A stretch of 64,000 nt of DNA from JBEKCB01 sp052139675 (GTDB lineage: Bacteria > Planctomycetota > Brocadiia > CAIUPP01), in the NCBI GenBank assembly GCA_052139675.1, contig JBKQWE010000014.1, positions 1 through 64,000 on the forward strand, written 5' to 3'. How positions within the stretch are numbered: position 1 is the first letter of the stretch; every line of letters starts with the position of its first letter. Under the pieces are notes generated by a model that did no database searches, was not told where the DNA came from, and saw only the letters and a list, made by a program, of their open reading frames with translations. Positions 49,172 to 57,381 of this stretch are shown here, piece by piece. The position numbers and the translations under genes were made by a program.

Positions 49172-50905
49172 TCACATCTTGATTTTGTAGACGTGCTCCG
49201 AGAGGGGCGCGAAGTCGTCGCTGAATTTGCCTTCCTCGGCCGTGATGGAACGGTTCTCGTCCACGACCTCGATCTTCGCGCCGGCCTTCAGGCCCTCGAC
49301 GGAGATCGTCGCCTTGCCCGCGCGCGGCTTGATCGGGTCGAACTGCTGGAGCTTCTCAGGGTCGGGGCCCAGGTCCGTGTTCTGGGCGAAAATGTACAGA
49401 TCGCCGCCGAGCATCGTCGCCTTAAAATGGCTGGGCAGGTCGGCGCCGTCGCCGGCCAGCTTCATTTCGATCCGGGCCTTGGCGGGGGCGGCCAGGATCG
49501 CGGAGGAGAGGCGCGTGATCTGCGCATTGAGTCGCTTCAGTTCCGCCTTCATCGCCGGGTCTTCCTTCGGCGCGAACTGCATGTAGTTCTTGCGGCCGTC
49601 GGGTTCGACCCACTTGTGCGTGAAGTAGGCGATGCCGGTGGCGCCGTTGATGATGCAGCCCCAGGTCTCAAAGCGGGTGTGCTCGGGCTTGACTTCGGGC
49701 TGTTTGGCCGGGGTGATCCACTGGCTGCCGCGGTTGGTCTCGATCCAGGCGTAGAGTGGCTGGCCGGGCTTGGCGAAGCCCCGCATCTCGGCCGTCCCCT
49801 GGGCAGGCTCCAGAATCTTGCCGAACGTTCCGGTGCCATAGATCGGGTAGGTGTCGAAGCCGAGCGCGTCGCATCCCCTGGCGTAGGCGGGGTAGATGCG
49901 GTCCTTGGTCGCCTGGTCGTAGTCCTTATCGGCCTTCATGAAAGCGCTGGTCAGATTCATGAAAACGGGGTGCGCGGGATCGGCGGCCTTAGTGGCCTGG
50001 TAGGCGGCCTGGATGACCTCGGGGGCGACGCGCGGCTCCTTGTGCGGCTTGGAAAGGAGCACGTCCTTGCCGTCCTTGTCGAAGGCCTGCACCTCGCTCA
50101 CGGAGCCATACTTCTGGTCGCCGGGGTACTCGGAGGTGAAGCGCACGGTCAGCGACCGGAACGTGGCAGGCTCCTTCAGGTCGAACTTCTGCTGGCCGTC
50201 CTTGTTCTCGAGGGTGGCCTTGAGCAGCTCTTTGCCGTCGCCGGAGAACACGACGTCCTTGCCGACCGCCAGCCCCTTGGAGAGGGTCAGCCAGATGGCC
50301 AGGCTCTGCACCGTTACGGGGGCCTTGAGGTGGATGGTGAACTCCGCGCCCGCCATCGGCTCGAGGACGGTCCAACTGCCCGTGTCGCCGTCCACGATGC
50401 GGGAGAAAGGCGTGCTGGGGTTGACGTTCATGTTCTTGGCCGGTGTGACGACGGCGCCGCTGACCCGGGTGGACATGTCCGGCTCGTCGCCCTGGATCCA
50501 GCCCAGGACGTTCTCCAGGGCCGCCGCTCTGGCGACCGTGCCGGCGGGGTAATCCGCGCGGAAGGAGGGCACGAAGTAGAGGTTCGCCTGCCACGCCTTC
50601 TCGGCGTAGGCGGCCAGGCCGGGGTCGCGGGTCCTGGCGGCGTCGCCTTCGGGCGCGTCCCAGTCGTAGCCGACGATCGTGTTGACGTTCAGCTCCTTCT
50701 CCAGGGCGAAGTCGCTGGGCGATTGGAGCCAGAGCATCAGGGGGAAGAACGGCTTGCCGTTCACCAGGAGCGCAGCGTTCTTGCCGATCTCAACCTTCCG
50801 AATGGCGGGAAGCTTCTGAGCTTGATTCTGACTCTCCTGGGCCGGCGCAAGGCCGCAGGCGCCCAGGGCCAGACCGCCGCAGAGGACCCATGCGATGTGC
50901 TTCAT
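49172..50905 (-). CDS. Secreted GH42-like glycoside hydrolase with inserted discoidin-like domain
   Basis: 577 residues; signal peptide 1-23 (GGLALGACGLAPAQE). A TIM-barrel-type beginning (LLVNGKPFFPLMLWLQSPSD, then VLGWIQGDEPDMSTRV with a possible acid/base Asp/Glu) is interrupted at about 155-285 by a F5/8 type C-like beta-sandwich (SRIVDGDTGSWTVLEPMAGA, ... KYGSVSEVQAFDKDGKDVLL). The barrel resumes with DPAHPVFMNLTSAFMKADKD and YARGCDALGFDTYPI, then PLYAWIETNRGSQWI. A C-terminal beta domain follows. It resembles GH42-like domains annotated in planctomycetes; substrate not predictable. Confidence 0.7.
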   Translation of the reverse strand: MKHIAWVLCGGLALGACGLAPAQESQNQAQKLPAIRKVEIGKNAALLVNGKPFFPLMLWLQSPSDFALEKELNVNTIVGYDWDAPEGDAARTRDPGLAAYAEKAWQANLYFVPSFRADYPAGTVARAAALENVLGWIQGDEPDMSTRVSGAVVTPAKNMNVNPSTPFSRIVDGDTGSWTVLEPMAGAEFTIHLKAPVTVQSLAIWLTLSKGLAVGKDVVFSGDGKELLKATLENKDGQQKFDLKEPATFRSLTVRFTSEYPGDQKYGSVSEVQAFDKDGKDVLLSKPHKEPRVAPEVIQAAYQATKAADPAHPVFMNLTSAFMKADKDYDQATKDRIYPAYARGCDALGFDTYPIYGTGTFGKILEPAQGTAEMRGFAKPGQPLYAWIETNRGSQWITPAKQPEVKPEHTRFETWGCIINGATGIAYFTHKWVEPDGRKNYMQFAPKEDPAMKAELKRLNAQITRLSSAILAAPAKARIEMKLAGDGADLPSHFKATMLGGDLYIFAQNTDLGPDPEKLQQFDPIKPRAGKATISVEGLKAGAKIEVVDENRSITAEEGKFSDDFAPLSEHVYKIKM

Positions 50906-51074
50906 GACGAGTTCCTTTCCGTGATAAACCGGAGTTTCCCATTTGATTGCGGACCCATGATCGCCATGAGCAGCCTGCCCGAATCCCGCGGATTCTAGGT
51001 GCCGGCAACGGCGTTGTCAAGGAAACAGCGGAGCCGGCCGGAGCAGAGGCCTTTTCCCGCCGCGCGGCTTCTCC

Positions 51075-51103
51075 TTGACAAGCCGGTTCCCGATGGTCAG
51101 AAT
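51075..51103 (+). promoter_or_regulatory. Shared-family promoter giving a leaderless message
   Basis: TTGACA 51075-51080, spacer AGCCGGTTCC... ending GGT, CAGAAT 51098-51103. The ATG of the PAP2 gene is at 51111, exactly where transcription should begin, so the mRNA is probably leaderless. This excludes the longer in-frame start inside the promoter. Confidence 0.75.
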
Positions 51104-51110
51104 CCGACTT

Positions 51111-51749
51111 ATGAAACGATTTCTGGTGACGCTGCCGCGCAACCTCGTCGGCTGCTTCAGGGGCCGGTGGATCGTCTGGCATGTCCTCGCCATCGTCCTC
51201 ACTTTCATCGCGGTCACGTCCGGTTTCGACTGGCGCTATTTTCAGGCCACCCGCGATCCGACGCTTCATTCCTGGATGTTCCGCGCCGTCCACCTGGGCA
51301 TGCTGCTGCCGGTTCTCCTGCCGCTGAGCCTTTTTGCGCTCGGCATCATCGCCCGGAATGCCCGCGCCGTTTTGATCGGCTGGGCCGTCGGCCAGGCTGC
51401 GCTGCTCGGCTTGCTGATCGCCGCGGCGTACAAGGCGGTTACGGGCCGCCCGCATCCTCCGCGCGGTCTCGGCGAAGACATCAGTCACGTCTTCCGCTTC
51501 GGCTGGTGGCGCGGCGGAGTTTTTTGGGGCTGGCCGTCGTCGCATACCACCGTCGCCTTCGCCATGGCCGTGACGGTGTTCACGCTCTTTCCGAAACACC
51601 GTTGGCTGGGTTGGGCGGCGCTCCTCTACGCGCTCTACGTCGGCGTCGGCGTCTCCATGACCATCCACTGGTTCTCGGATTTCATGGCCGGAGCGATCAT
51701 CGGCTCGGTCATCGGGGCTGTCGTCGGCAGAAGTTTTTCGGCTGACTAG
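51111..51749 (+). CDS. PAP2-superfamily membrane phosphatase
   Basis: 212 residues from the ATG at 51111. Six hydrophobic segments and the three PAP2 catalytic motifs: KAVTGRPHPP (C1), WPSSHTTVAFAM (C2, with the catalytic His), and SMTIHWFSDFMAGAIIG (C3). Enzymes of this family dephosphorylate lipid phosphates such as undecaprenyl pyrophosphate or phosphatidic acid at the outer side of the inner membrane. The following OprB gene begins 69 bp later and may be read through. Confidence 0.9.
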   Translation: MKRFLVTLPRNLVGCFRGRWIVWHVLAIVLTFIAVTSGFDWRYFQATRDPTLHSWMFRAVHLGMLLPVLLPLSLFALGIIARNARAVLIGWAVGQAALLGLLIAAAYKAVTGRPHPPRGLGEDISHVFRFGWWRGGVFWGWPSSHTTVAFAMAVTVFTLFPKHRWLGWAALLYALYVGVGVSMTIHWFSDFMAGAIIGSVIGAVVGRSFSAD

Positions 51750-51817
51750 AACCAGTTTTGGAAAATGGGTTCGGGCCCCGTTTTCCCGCGCCGAGCGAGC
51801 GGCGGAGTTCGGCGGAA

Positions 51818-53137
51818 ATGGATCGGCGGCTTATGGGCAAGATTCGTCATCGGCCGGCGGCGATGAGCGGCGCTGCCGCGGTCGTGTCCTTCCTGTCGCT
51901 GATGCCGCTCCCGGCGGCGCTGGCCGGCTCGGCCGGTTCGCCGGATAACGCTCCGCCCGTTTCGGATACCGCAGCGCAGCCGGAGGCCGCGCCGGGCGCC
52001 TCGGCCTTTGACAATAACCTGACCGGCGGCTGGTGGGGCGAGCGGCAGCGGTTGCAGGATGCCGGGATCACCCTCGGCGCCACGCTCACGCTGGAGGGGT
52101 TCAACAACTTCCGGGGCGGCCTGGCCACCGCGCCTCCCGTCGCGGCGGCGACGTCCGATTTGAACCTGGCGCTCGACACCGGCAAGCTGCTTGGCTGGCG
52201 CGGCGGCGAGTTCTATGCAGACCTCGAGGACCACGCCGGCAGAAACCCGACGACCGCGCTGGTGGGCGATCTCCAGGTGTTCGACAAGCAGAACTCATCG
52301 CCGTATCTGCAAGTCTTCGAGATCTGGTATCAGCAGAAGCTGTGGGATGACAAGGTCCGCGTCAAGATCGGAAAGGTGGACGCCAACACCGAGTTCAGCG
52401 TCATTGAAAACGGCCTGCCCTTCCTCGGCAGCTCCACGCAGGTCAGCCCGACGATCTTCGTGTTCCCCACCACGCCCGATCCGATGCCCTCGGCCAACGT
52501 CTTCTTCACGCCTGCTGAATTCTGGTACGCCGATTTCGGCGCCTACTATGCCAATCGCTCGGACCGGTTCGGCGACTTATCGGAGGATCCCGCCGGCGTT
52601 CAGCGCACCGAGGGCGGCACATTCTTGATCGGCGAGACCGGCCTCAAGTGGAGCGCCGCGCCGCTGCTTGAGAAGGACGGCAATTTGAAGCTGGGCGTCT
52701 GGGAACATACCGGGACGTTCACGCGCCTCGACGGCTCGAAGCAGCAAGGCACGTACGGCGGCTACGCGATCCTGGACCAGACGCTCTGGCAACCCAAAGG
52801 AGAACCGCGCACCGGCCGCGGCGTGCGGACATTCCTCGAATATGGCGCCACGCAGGACGACATCAACGCCATTGACCGTCACTTCGGCGGCGGCGTCACG
52901 TGGACCGGGCCGATCGCCGCGCGGGCCGGCGACGTCATCGGCCTGAGCCCTCAATACGCGCACATCAGTTCCCAGGCCGGACTGGCGCATCCGTATGAAC
53001 TCGCGGTGGAGACGTTCTATCAATGGCAGTTGACCGCCTGGGCTTTCGTCCAGCCGGACATCCAATACATCGTCCACCCCGGCGGCGCGTACCCGAACGC
53101 CCTGGTGGGAACACTGCGGGTTCAGATCACTTTCTAA
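51818..53137 (+). CDS. OprB-family carbohydrate porin
   Basis: 439 residues from the ATG at 51818 (a second ATG at 51833 is possible). A signal peptide is followed by an N-terminal proline/alanine part, then LTGGWWGERQRLQDAGITLG and TLTLEGFNNFRGGLA, typical of the carbohydrate-selective porin OprB family. The rest is amphipathic beta-strands (QVFEIWYQQKLWDDKVRVKI) ending in F at the C-terminus (LRVQITF), as required for outer-membrane assembly. This is the clearest evidence for a Gram-negative host. Confidence 0.85.
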   Translation: MDRRLMGKIRHRPAAMSGAAAVVSFLSLMPLPAALAGSAGSPDNAPPVSDTAAQPEAAPGASAFDNNLTGGWWGERQRLQDAGITLGATLTLEGFNNFRGGLATAPPVAAATSDLNLALDTGKLLGWRGGEFYADLEDHAGRNPTTALVGDLQVFDKQNSSPYLQVFEIWYQQKLWDDKVRVKIGKVDANTEFSVIENGLPFLGSSTQVSPTIFVFPTTPDPMPSANVFFTPAEFWYADFGAYYANRSDRFGDLSEDPAGVQRTEGGTFLIGETGLKWSAAPLLEKDGNLKLGVWEHTGTFTRLDGSKQQGTYGGYAILDQTLWQPKGEPRTGRGVRTFLEYGATQDDINAIDRHFGGGVTWTGPIAARAGDVIGLSPQYAHISSQAGLAHPYELAVETFYQWQLTAWAFVQPDIQYIVHPGGAYPNALVGTLRVQITF

Positions 53138-53586
53138 CGCAGTTACCAGGCGAGTTTCAGGCGGGAGTTCCGTCCATTTGATTCCGCGTACATGAATGGA
53201 TGGCCATCCACTACCTGCGGTAAACCGCTTCGGCTCCTCATCCCCACCAGGCGCGCGAGGGGCGCGCGCCGGCGTATCGTATTCCGGCCGCACGAGGTGG
53301 CGCTCTTGAGCAATCATCCCTTTGTTGAAAATGATAAACATCGCGTGTTGACCGCTCTCGACACAAAAGCCGGCTTCGTTTAGCGTCTAGGAATTTCCCC
53401 TATGAGAAAACACGGGAAAATAAGGAGATTACGACTGCAAGTGAAATTCTGGGATCCAGGCCTGCGGCGGAACACGAATTGCTGCATAAGCTTACCAGGG
53501 GTAACGGAAGCCCTTCAGTAGCGTTATCGGTGCGCTACGTGTGTCTGCGAAAGATGGAGGCGTTTTACGGAGAAAGGGTTGAAGCC
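53138..53586. other. 449-bp intergenic region with a dispersed repeat
   Basis: No gene seen. It contains family B copy 3 (53213-53277) and AT-richer sequence upstream of the PEP-CTERM gene. No clear promoter hexamers. Confidence 0.55.
53213..53277. repeat. 65-bp dispersed repeat family B, copy 3
   Basis: Matches the copy at 44861-44925 over 65 bp. It contains CAGGCGCGCGAGGGGCGCGC followed by GGCGTATCG, and lies 76 bp after the OprB stop. Confidence 0.7.
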
Positions 53587-54318
53587 ATGCGCAAGCTTTG
53601 GTTTGCTTTCGCGATTGCGGGACTTATGGCGGCTTGGACGGGTTCGGCGTCGGCCGTGACGCTCTACGACAACGGCGGGCCGCCGGCTAGTTCAAGCGGG
53701 TTCGTCAGTGACACGGCGAACAACTCCTCCGAAGCATACGACTATTTCACGCTCGCATCTCCGTCAACGATTACAGGGATCAATTGGTGGGGATCTTATA
53801 CGTACGTTATAACTCCCGGTCCTGTGCCGCCGGGCGAATCCTTCGACTTCGACATCCAGCAGGATGACGGCGTCACGACCGATCCACCCCAGGGGCAACT
53901 GACGCCACCTCAGACCGGTTCGCTGGGCAGTGGCAACGGCGCAGATTCCGGGTTAACGTCAGCCGATGGGGCTACGGTCTACGCGTACAGCGCCACGACG
54001 GACATTACGCTCCCGGCCGGCACGTACTACCTCGGCATTTGGCAGACGGCGCCCAACACTCCCGCCGCCGGCCAGGTCGCGTCGTTCTTCTGGTCCATAA
54101 GCGACACAACGGAAGACGATGTGTGGACATACGAATACCCCACCGATCCCCCTTTATGGGGCGGTCCAGAGGGCGACGGACTGGCGTTCAACCTGACGGG
54201 TACCGTGGGCACTCCGCCCCTGACTGGGGGCGTGCCTGAGCCGGCGACGATGACGCTGTTGGGACTCGGGTTGGCCGGGCTGATCGGCCGCCGGATGCGC
54301 CGGAGCAGCGGCAAGTAG
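53587..54318 (+). CDS. Secreted protein with PEP-CTERM sorting signal
   Basis: 243 residues from the ATG at 53587, with GGAGAAAGG upstream. Signal peptide to about 22 (AGLMAAWTGSASA). The mature part is a beta-sandwich-like domain (DYFTLASPSTITGINWWGSY) and the C-terminus is VPEPATMTLLGLGLAGLIGR followed by basic residues: the PEP-CTERM signal recognised by exosortase. No exosortase lies in view. Such proteins are usually cell-surface or exopolysaccharide-associated. Confidence 0.88.
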   Translation: MRKLWFAFAIAGLMAAWTGSASAVTLYDNGGPPASSSGFVSDTANNSSEAYDYFTLASPSTITGINWWGSYTYVITPGPVPPGESFDFDIQQDDGVTTDPPQGQLTPPQTGSLGSGNGADSGLTSADGATVYAYSATTDITLPAGTYYLGIWQTAPNTPAAGQVASFFWSISDTTEDDVWTYEYPTDPPLWGGPEGDGLAFNLTGTVGTPPLTGGVPEPATMTLLGLGLAGLIGRRMRRSSGK

Positions 54319-54351
54319 CCGAACGATCACCTTTTCGATCTGCGCCTTCTC

Positions 54352-54394
54352 GCGCCGCGCGGTGTTCTTCAGGAACATCGCGCGGCGCTTTTTT
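54352..54394 (+). terminator. Rho-independent terminator after the PEP-CTERM gene
   Basis: A stem of GCGCCGCGCG and TGTTC against GAACA and CGCGCGGCGC with a short loop is followed by TTTTTT. It is 34 bp after the stop at 54318. Confidence 0.75.
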
Positions 54395-54570
54395 GTCCTC
54401 TGCGGTCGGTTTGCGGACGAGGGGCATTCCTGGGCCAATATCAGGTATTCCTGACCATCACGAAAGCCAGGTTCCACGGGGACCAAACATTGGCCATCCA
54501 GGACCCAAACCTGCAACGCCTGATCCACCGTCAGTTCTGCTTTCTTCAGCCGTCCAGCCGGCGACGCTCC

Positions 54571-54600
54571 TTGGAATAGCGAAGTGCCGGGTGGTATACT
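54571..54600 (+). promoter_or_regulatory. Promoter of the esterase gene
   Basis: TTGGAA 54571-54576, 18-bp spacer, TATACT 54595-54600; the gene starts at 54672. Confidence 0.5.
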
Positions 54601-54671
54601 GCGTTGCGCTGGCGGGCTCGCCTATTGAAGTTTGCGATAGTAATGGAATGGGCGCTTGAAGGAGCCGATTC

Positions 54672-55484
54672 ATGATTATGCACGTCAACAGGACGCGGCG
54701 CGCGGTGAATCTGTGGCCGGGCGCGGCGCCGACGCCGGACGGGGTGAGTTCCGGCGTCGAGCCGTTCGTCGTCCCGCACACCGTCCGCGGCAAGCCGCGC
54801 GGCGCGGTGGTGGTCTGCCCCGGCGGCGGATATGGAGCGCTGGCCGCGCACGAGGGATTCCCCATCGCGGAATGGCTCAACGAGGCGGGCATCGGCGCGT
54901 TCGTCCTGCGCTATCGCCACTCGCCGCATCGGCACCCGGTGCCGCTGATGGACGCGCAGCGGGCGATCCGCCTGGTGCGCGCGCGGGCGAAGGAGTGGAA
55001 CGTGAAGCCCAGCCACGTGGGCATCCTCGGCTTCTCCGCGGGCGGGCACTTGACGGCGTCGGCGGCGACGCATTTCGCCGCGGGCCGCGCCGCCGCAAAG
55101 GACACGGTCGAGCGGCAGAGCTGCCGGCCCGACGCGGCGATTCTCTGCTACCCGGTGATCACGTTCGCCGGCGGCTGGAACCAGGGCACGCGGGCGAACC
55201 TGCTCGGCCGGAAGCCGTCGCAGGCGCTGGTCCGCTCGTTCTCGAACGAACTCCAGGTCACGCCGCGCACGCCGCCGGCGTTCCTGTGGCACACCGCGGA
55301 CGACGCGACGGTCCGCGTGCAGGACAGTCTGCTCTTCGCGAAGGCGTTGAGCCTGAACAAGGTCCCGTTCGAGCTGCACGTCTTCCCGCACGGGCCGCAC
55401 GGCCTGGGCCTGGCGACGAATGATCCGGTCGTCGGCCAGTGGCCCGCGCTCTGCGCGAAGTGGCTCATCGGGCTGGGCTTCTGA
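54672..55484 (+). CDS. Alpha/beta hydrolase, acetyl-esterase-like
   Basis: 270 residues from the ATG at 54672 with AAGGAG upstream. Motifs: VVCPGGGYGALAAHEG (oxyanion region), catalytic Ser in LGFSAGGHLTASA (about residue 120), Asp in LWHTADDATV and His in FPHGPHGLG. These are typical of the BD-FAE/acetyl-xylan esterase group. No signal peptide, so it probably acts in the cytoplasm on imported sugar esters or xenobiotics. It is transcribed alone. Confidence 0.82.
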   Translation: MIMHVNRTRRAVNLWPGAAPTPDGVSSGVEPFVVPHTVRGKPRGAVVVCPGGGYGALAAHEGFPIAEWLNEAGIGAFVLRYRHSPHRHPVPLMDAQRAIRLVRARAKEWNVKPSHVGILGFSAGGHLTASAATHFAAGRAAAKDTVERQSCRPDAAILCYPVITFAGGWNQGTRANLLGRKPSQALVRSFSNELQVTPRTPPAFLWHTADDATVRVQDSLLFAKALSLNKVPFELHVFPHGPHGLGLATNDPVVGQWPALCAKWLIGLGF

Positions 55485-55537
55485 AACGACAATGGCCACG
55501 GATTGAGGAAAGAAGCGACGGCAACGACAGAATATTC

Positions 55538-55627
55538 GCCACGGATTTCACGGATTTACACGGATTAACGAAAATCAGGAATTTCCGTTCGTCGCCTGTA
55601 ATCCGTGTAATCCGTGAAATCCGTGGC
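55538..55627. repeat. Inverted word-repeat element (CCACGGATTTCACGGATT family)
   Basis: Left arm 55538-55567 and right arm 55599-55627 are near-perfect inverted copies composed of GATTTCACG, GGATTTACACGG and GTAATCCGTG words. The loop contains short related words (AAAATCAGGAATTTCC). It fills most of the gap between the esterase and the radical SAM gene. It belongs with 1186-1272 and 9460-9494. Confidence 0.85.
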
Positions 55628-55658
55628 AAAAAGTTTGTCTCAGTGAAGATGCAGGAAT

Positions 55659-57257
55659 ATGAAAGCTCGTCGAAAGGCTGCGCGGGCGGAGCCGTTTCCG
55701 GTCTGCCGCGCGCTGATCGGTCCCAGGGCGTGGCCGCGGCTGCTGAAGGCCTGCGGCGGGATGCGCAGGCCGGAATCGCTGCCGGACCGTTTGGCGGCGA
55801 TGAAGGATAGTTCCGGCGCGCCCGATTTTCTGGCCGAATTAGCGCGGCTGGAATGGGCGCGCCATGAAGTCTCGAAGGCGGCGACGCCGGCCGCGAACGA
55901 GACGGATCGGTTCGAGGTCAACCCGACGCTGAACCTGCTGCCGCTCACCTGGCGGCTGTGCGGGCTGGTGAGCCCGGCGGAAGGCCTCACGCCCGCGGCG
56001 CCTCAGCCCGGCGCGGAACACGCAATGGTCTGGCGCGATCCCGTCACCGGCGGGACGCGCGTGCAGGCCGCCGAGGATGCCGAGCTGCTGGCACTGAAGG
56101 TGGTGGTCGAAGAGATCCCGATCGCGAAGGCGGCACAGGCGGCGAAGGCGGCCGTTCCGGTCGTGGAAAATGCGCTCTGGCGCGCGGCGGAGAAGGGCAT
56201 TCTGCTGCCGCCGCGCTCGCGCATCCGGCGCGACCCGGCGCTCTTCCCGATCCCCGCGGAGACGCCCGCGGCGTTCACGTCGTCGCCGGCGTTCCTGCTC
56301 CAGTGGCACATCACGCAGGCCTGCGACCTGCGCTGCAAGCATTGCTACGACCGCAGCAAGCGGTCGCCGCTGACGCTCGAACAGGGCGTGAAGGTCCTCG
56401 ACGACCTGCGCCGCTTCTGCGCCGACCGCCGCGTGCGCGGGCACGTCTGCTTCACCGGCGGAAACCCGTTCCTGTATCCGGACTTCGAGGAGCTCTGGCG
56501 CGCGGCGGCGGAACGCGGGTTCCCGCTTTCGATCCTGGGCAACCCGGTCCCGCGCCCGGCGCTCGAAAAGCTGCTCGCCATCGAGCGCCCGCAGTACTAC
56601 CAGGTCAGCCTGGAAGGGCTGCCGGAGTACAACGACCGGATCCGCGGCGCGGGGCATTTCGCGCGCACGATCGAGTTTTTCGGCGTGCTGCGCGACCTGG
56701 AGATCGAATCCACCGTGATGCTCACGGTCGCCCGCGACAACCTGGAGCAGGTGCTGCCGCTGGCCGAGCGGCTCCGCGGCCACACTGGGCATTTCAACTT
56801 CAACCGCCTCTCGCAGGTCGGCGAAGGCGCCGCGCTGGCGATGCCGTCGCGCTCGGCCTACGCGGCCTTCCTCGAAAAGTACCTCACCGCCTCGAAGAGC
56901 AACCCGCTCCTGCGCCTGAAGGACAACCTGTTCAACATCGTCCGGCGGCGCCGGGGCGAGGCGCCCTTCGACGGCTGCACCGGCTACGGATGCGGCGCGG
57001 CGTTCAACTTCGTCGCGGTCCTGCCCGACGGCGAGACGCACGCCTGCCGGAAATTCCCCTCGCCGATCGGCAACCTGCTCAAACAGGACCTCGGCGAAAT
57101 CTACGACTCCGAGCCGGCCCGCCGTTATCGCGCCGGCTGCCGCGCGTGCGCGGACTGCCCGCTGCGCCCGACGTGCGGCGGCTGCATGGCCATCGCCTTC
57201 GCGCGCGGCCTGAACGTCTTCGAGGAGCGCGACCCGTATTGCTTCATGGCTGAATAG
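55659..57257 (+). CDS. Radical SAM/SPASM peptide maturase, SbtM-like
   Basis: 532 residues from the ATG at 55659. Residues about 1-95 form a helical domain with EFLAELARLEWARHEV-like layout (here DFLAELARLEWARHEVSKA), and residues about 95-160 have a beta-rich linker. The radical SAM domain has C222, C226, C229 in QACDLRCKHCYDRSKR, a GGNPFLYPDF segment and strands to ~430. A SPASM-type C-terminus carries many Cys (GCGAAFNFVAVLPDGETHAC, then CRACADCPLRPTCGGC and PYC) for auxiliary clusters. This resembles thio(seleno)oxazole maturases (SbtM type), which act on Cys-rich precursor peptides. No precursor gene lies next to it, so the target is unknown. Confidence 0.7.
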   Translation: MKARRKAARAEPFPVCRALIGPRAWPRLLKACGGMRRPESLPDRLAAMKDSSGAPDFLAELARLEWARHEVSKAATPAANETDRFEVNPTLNLLPLTWRLCGLVSPAEGLTPAAPQPGAEHAMVWRDPVTGGTRVQAAEDAELLALKVVVEEIPIAKAAQAAKAAVPVVENALWRAAEKGILLPPRSRIRRDPALFPIPAETPAAFTSSPAFLLQWHITQACDLRCKHCYDRSKRSPLTLEQGVKVLDDLRRFCADRRVRGHVCFTGGNPFLYPDFEELWRAAAERGFPLSILGNPVPRPALEKLLAIERPQYYQVSLEGLPEYNDRIRGAGHFARTIEFFGVLRDLEIESTVMLTVARDNLEQVLPLAERLRGHTGHFNFNRLSQVGEGAALAMPSRSAYAAFLEKYLTASKSNPLLRLKDNLFNIVRRRRGEAPFDGCTGYGCGAAFNFVAVLPDGETHACRKFPSPIGNLLKQDLGEIYDSEPARRYRAGCRACADCPLRPTCGGCMAIAFARGLNVFEERDPYCFMAE

Positions 57258-57381
57258 GGACCGGCTCACGCATTTCTCGCACCAAGCTCACCGCGAGTTT
57301 ACATTTTCCTGACGGGAGGCTAATGTATTCCCGGTAAAAGGGATGTTACGAGGCCGGTTTCGCCTCGAAGGAAGAGGGGCC

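Noticed and set aside
57298..57326. Possible promoter TTTACA, 17 bp, TAATGT upstream of the PhoB-like gene
   Set aside because: The -10 matches the consensus poorly and no Pho-box-like repeat was seen.
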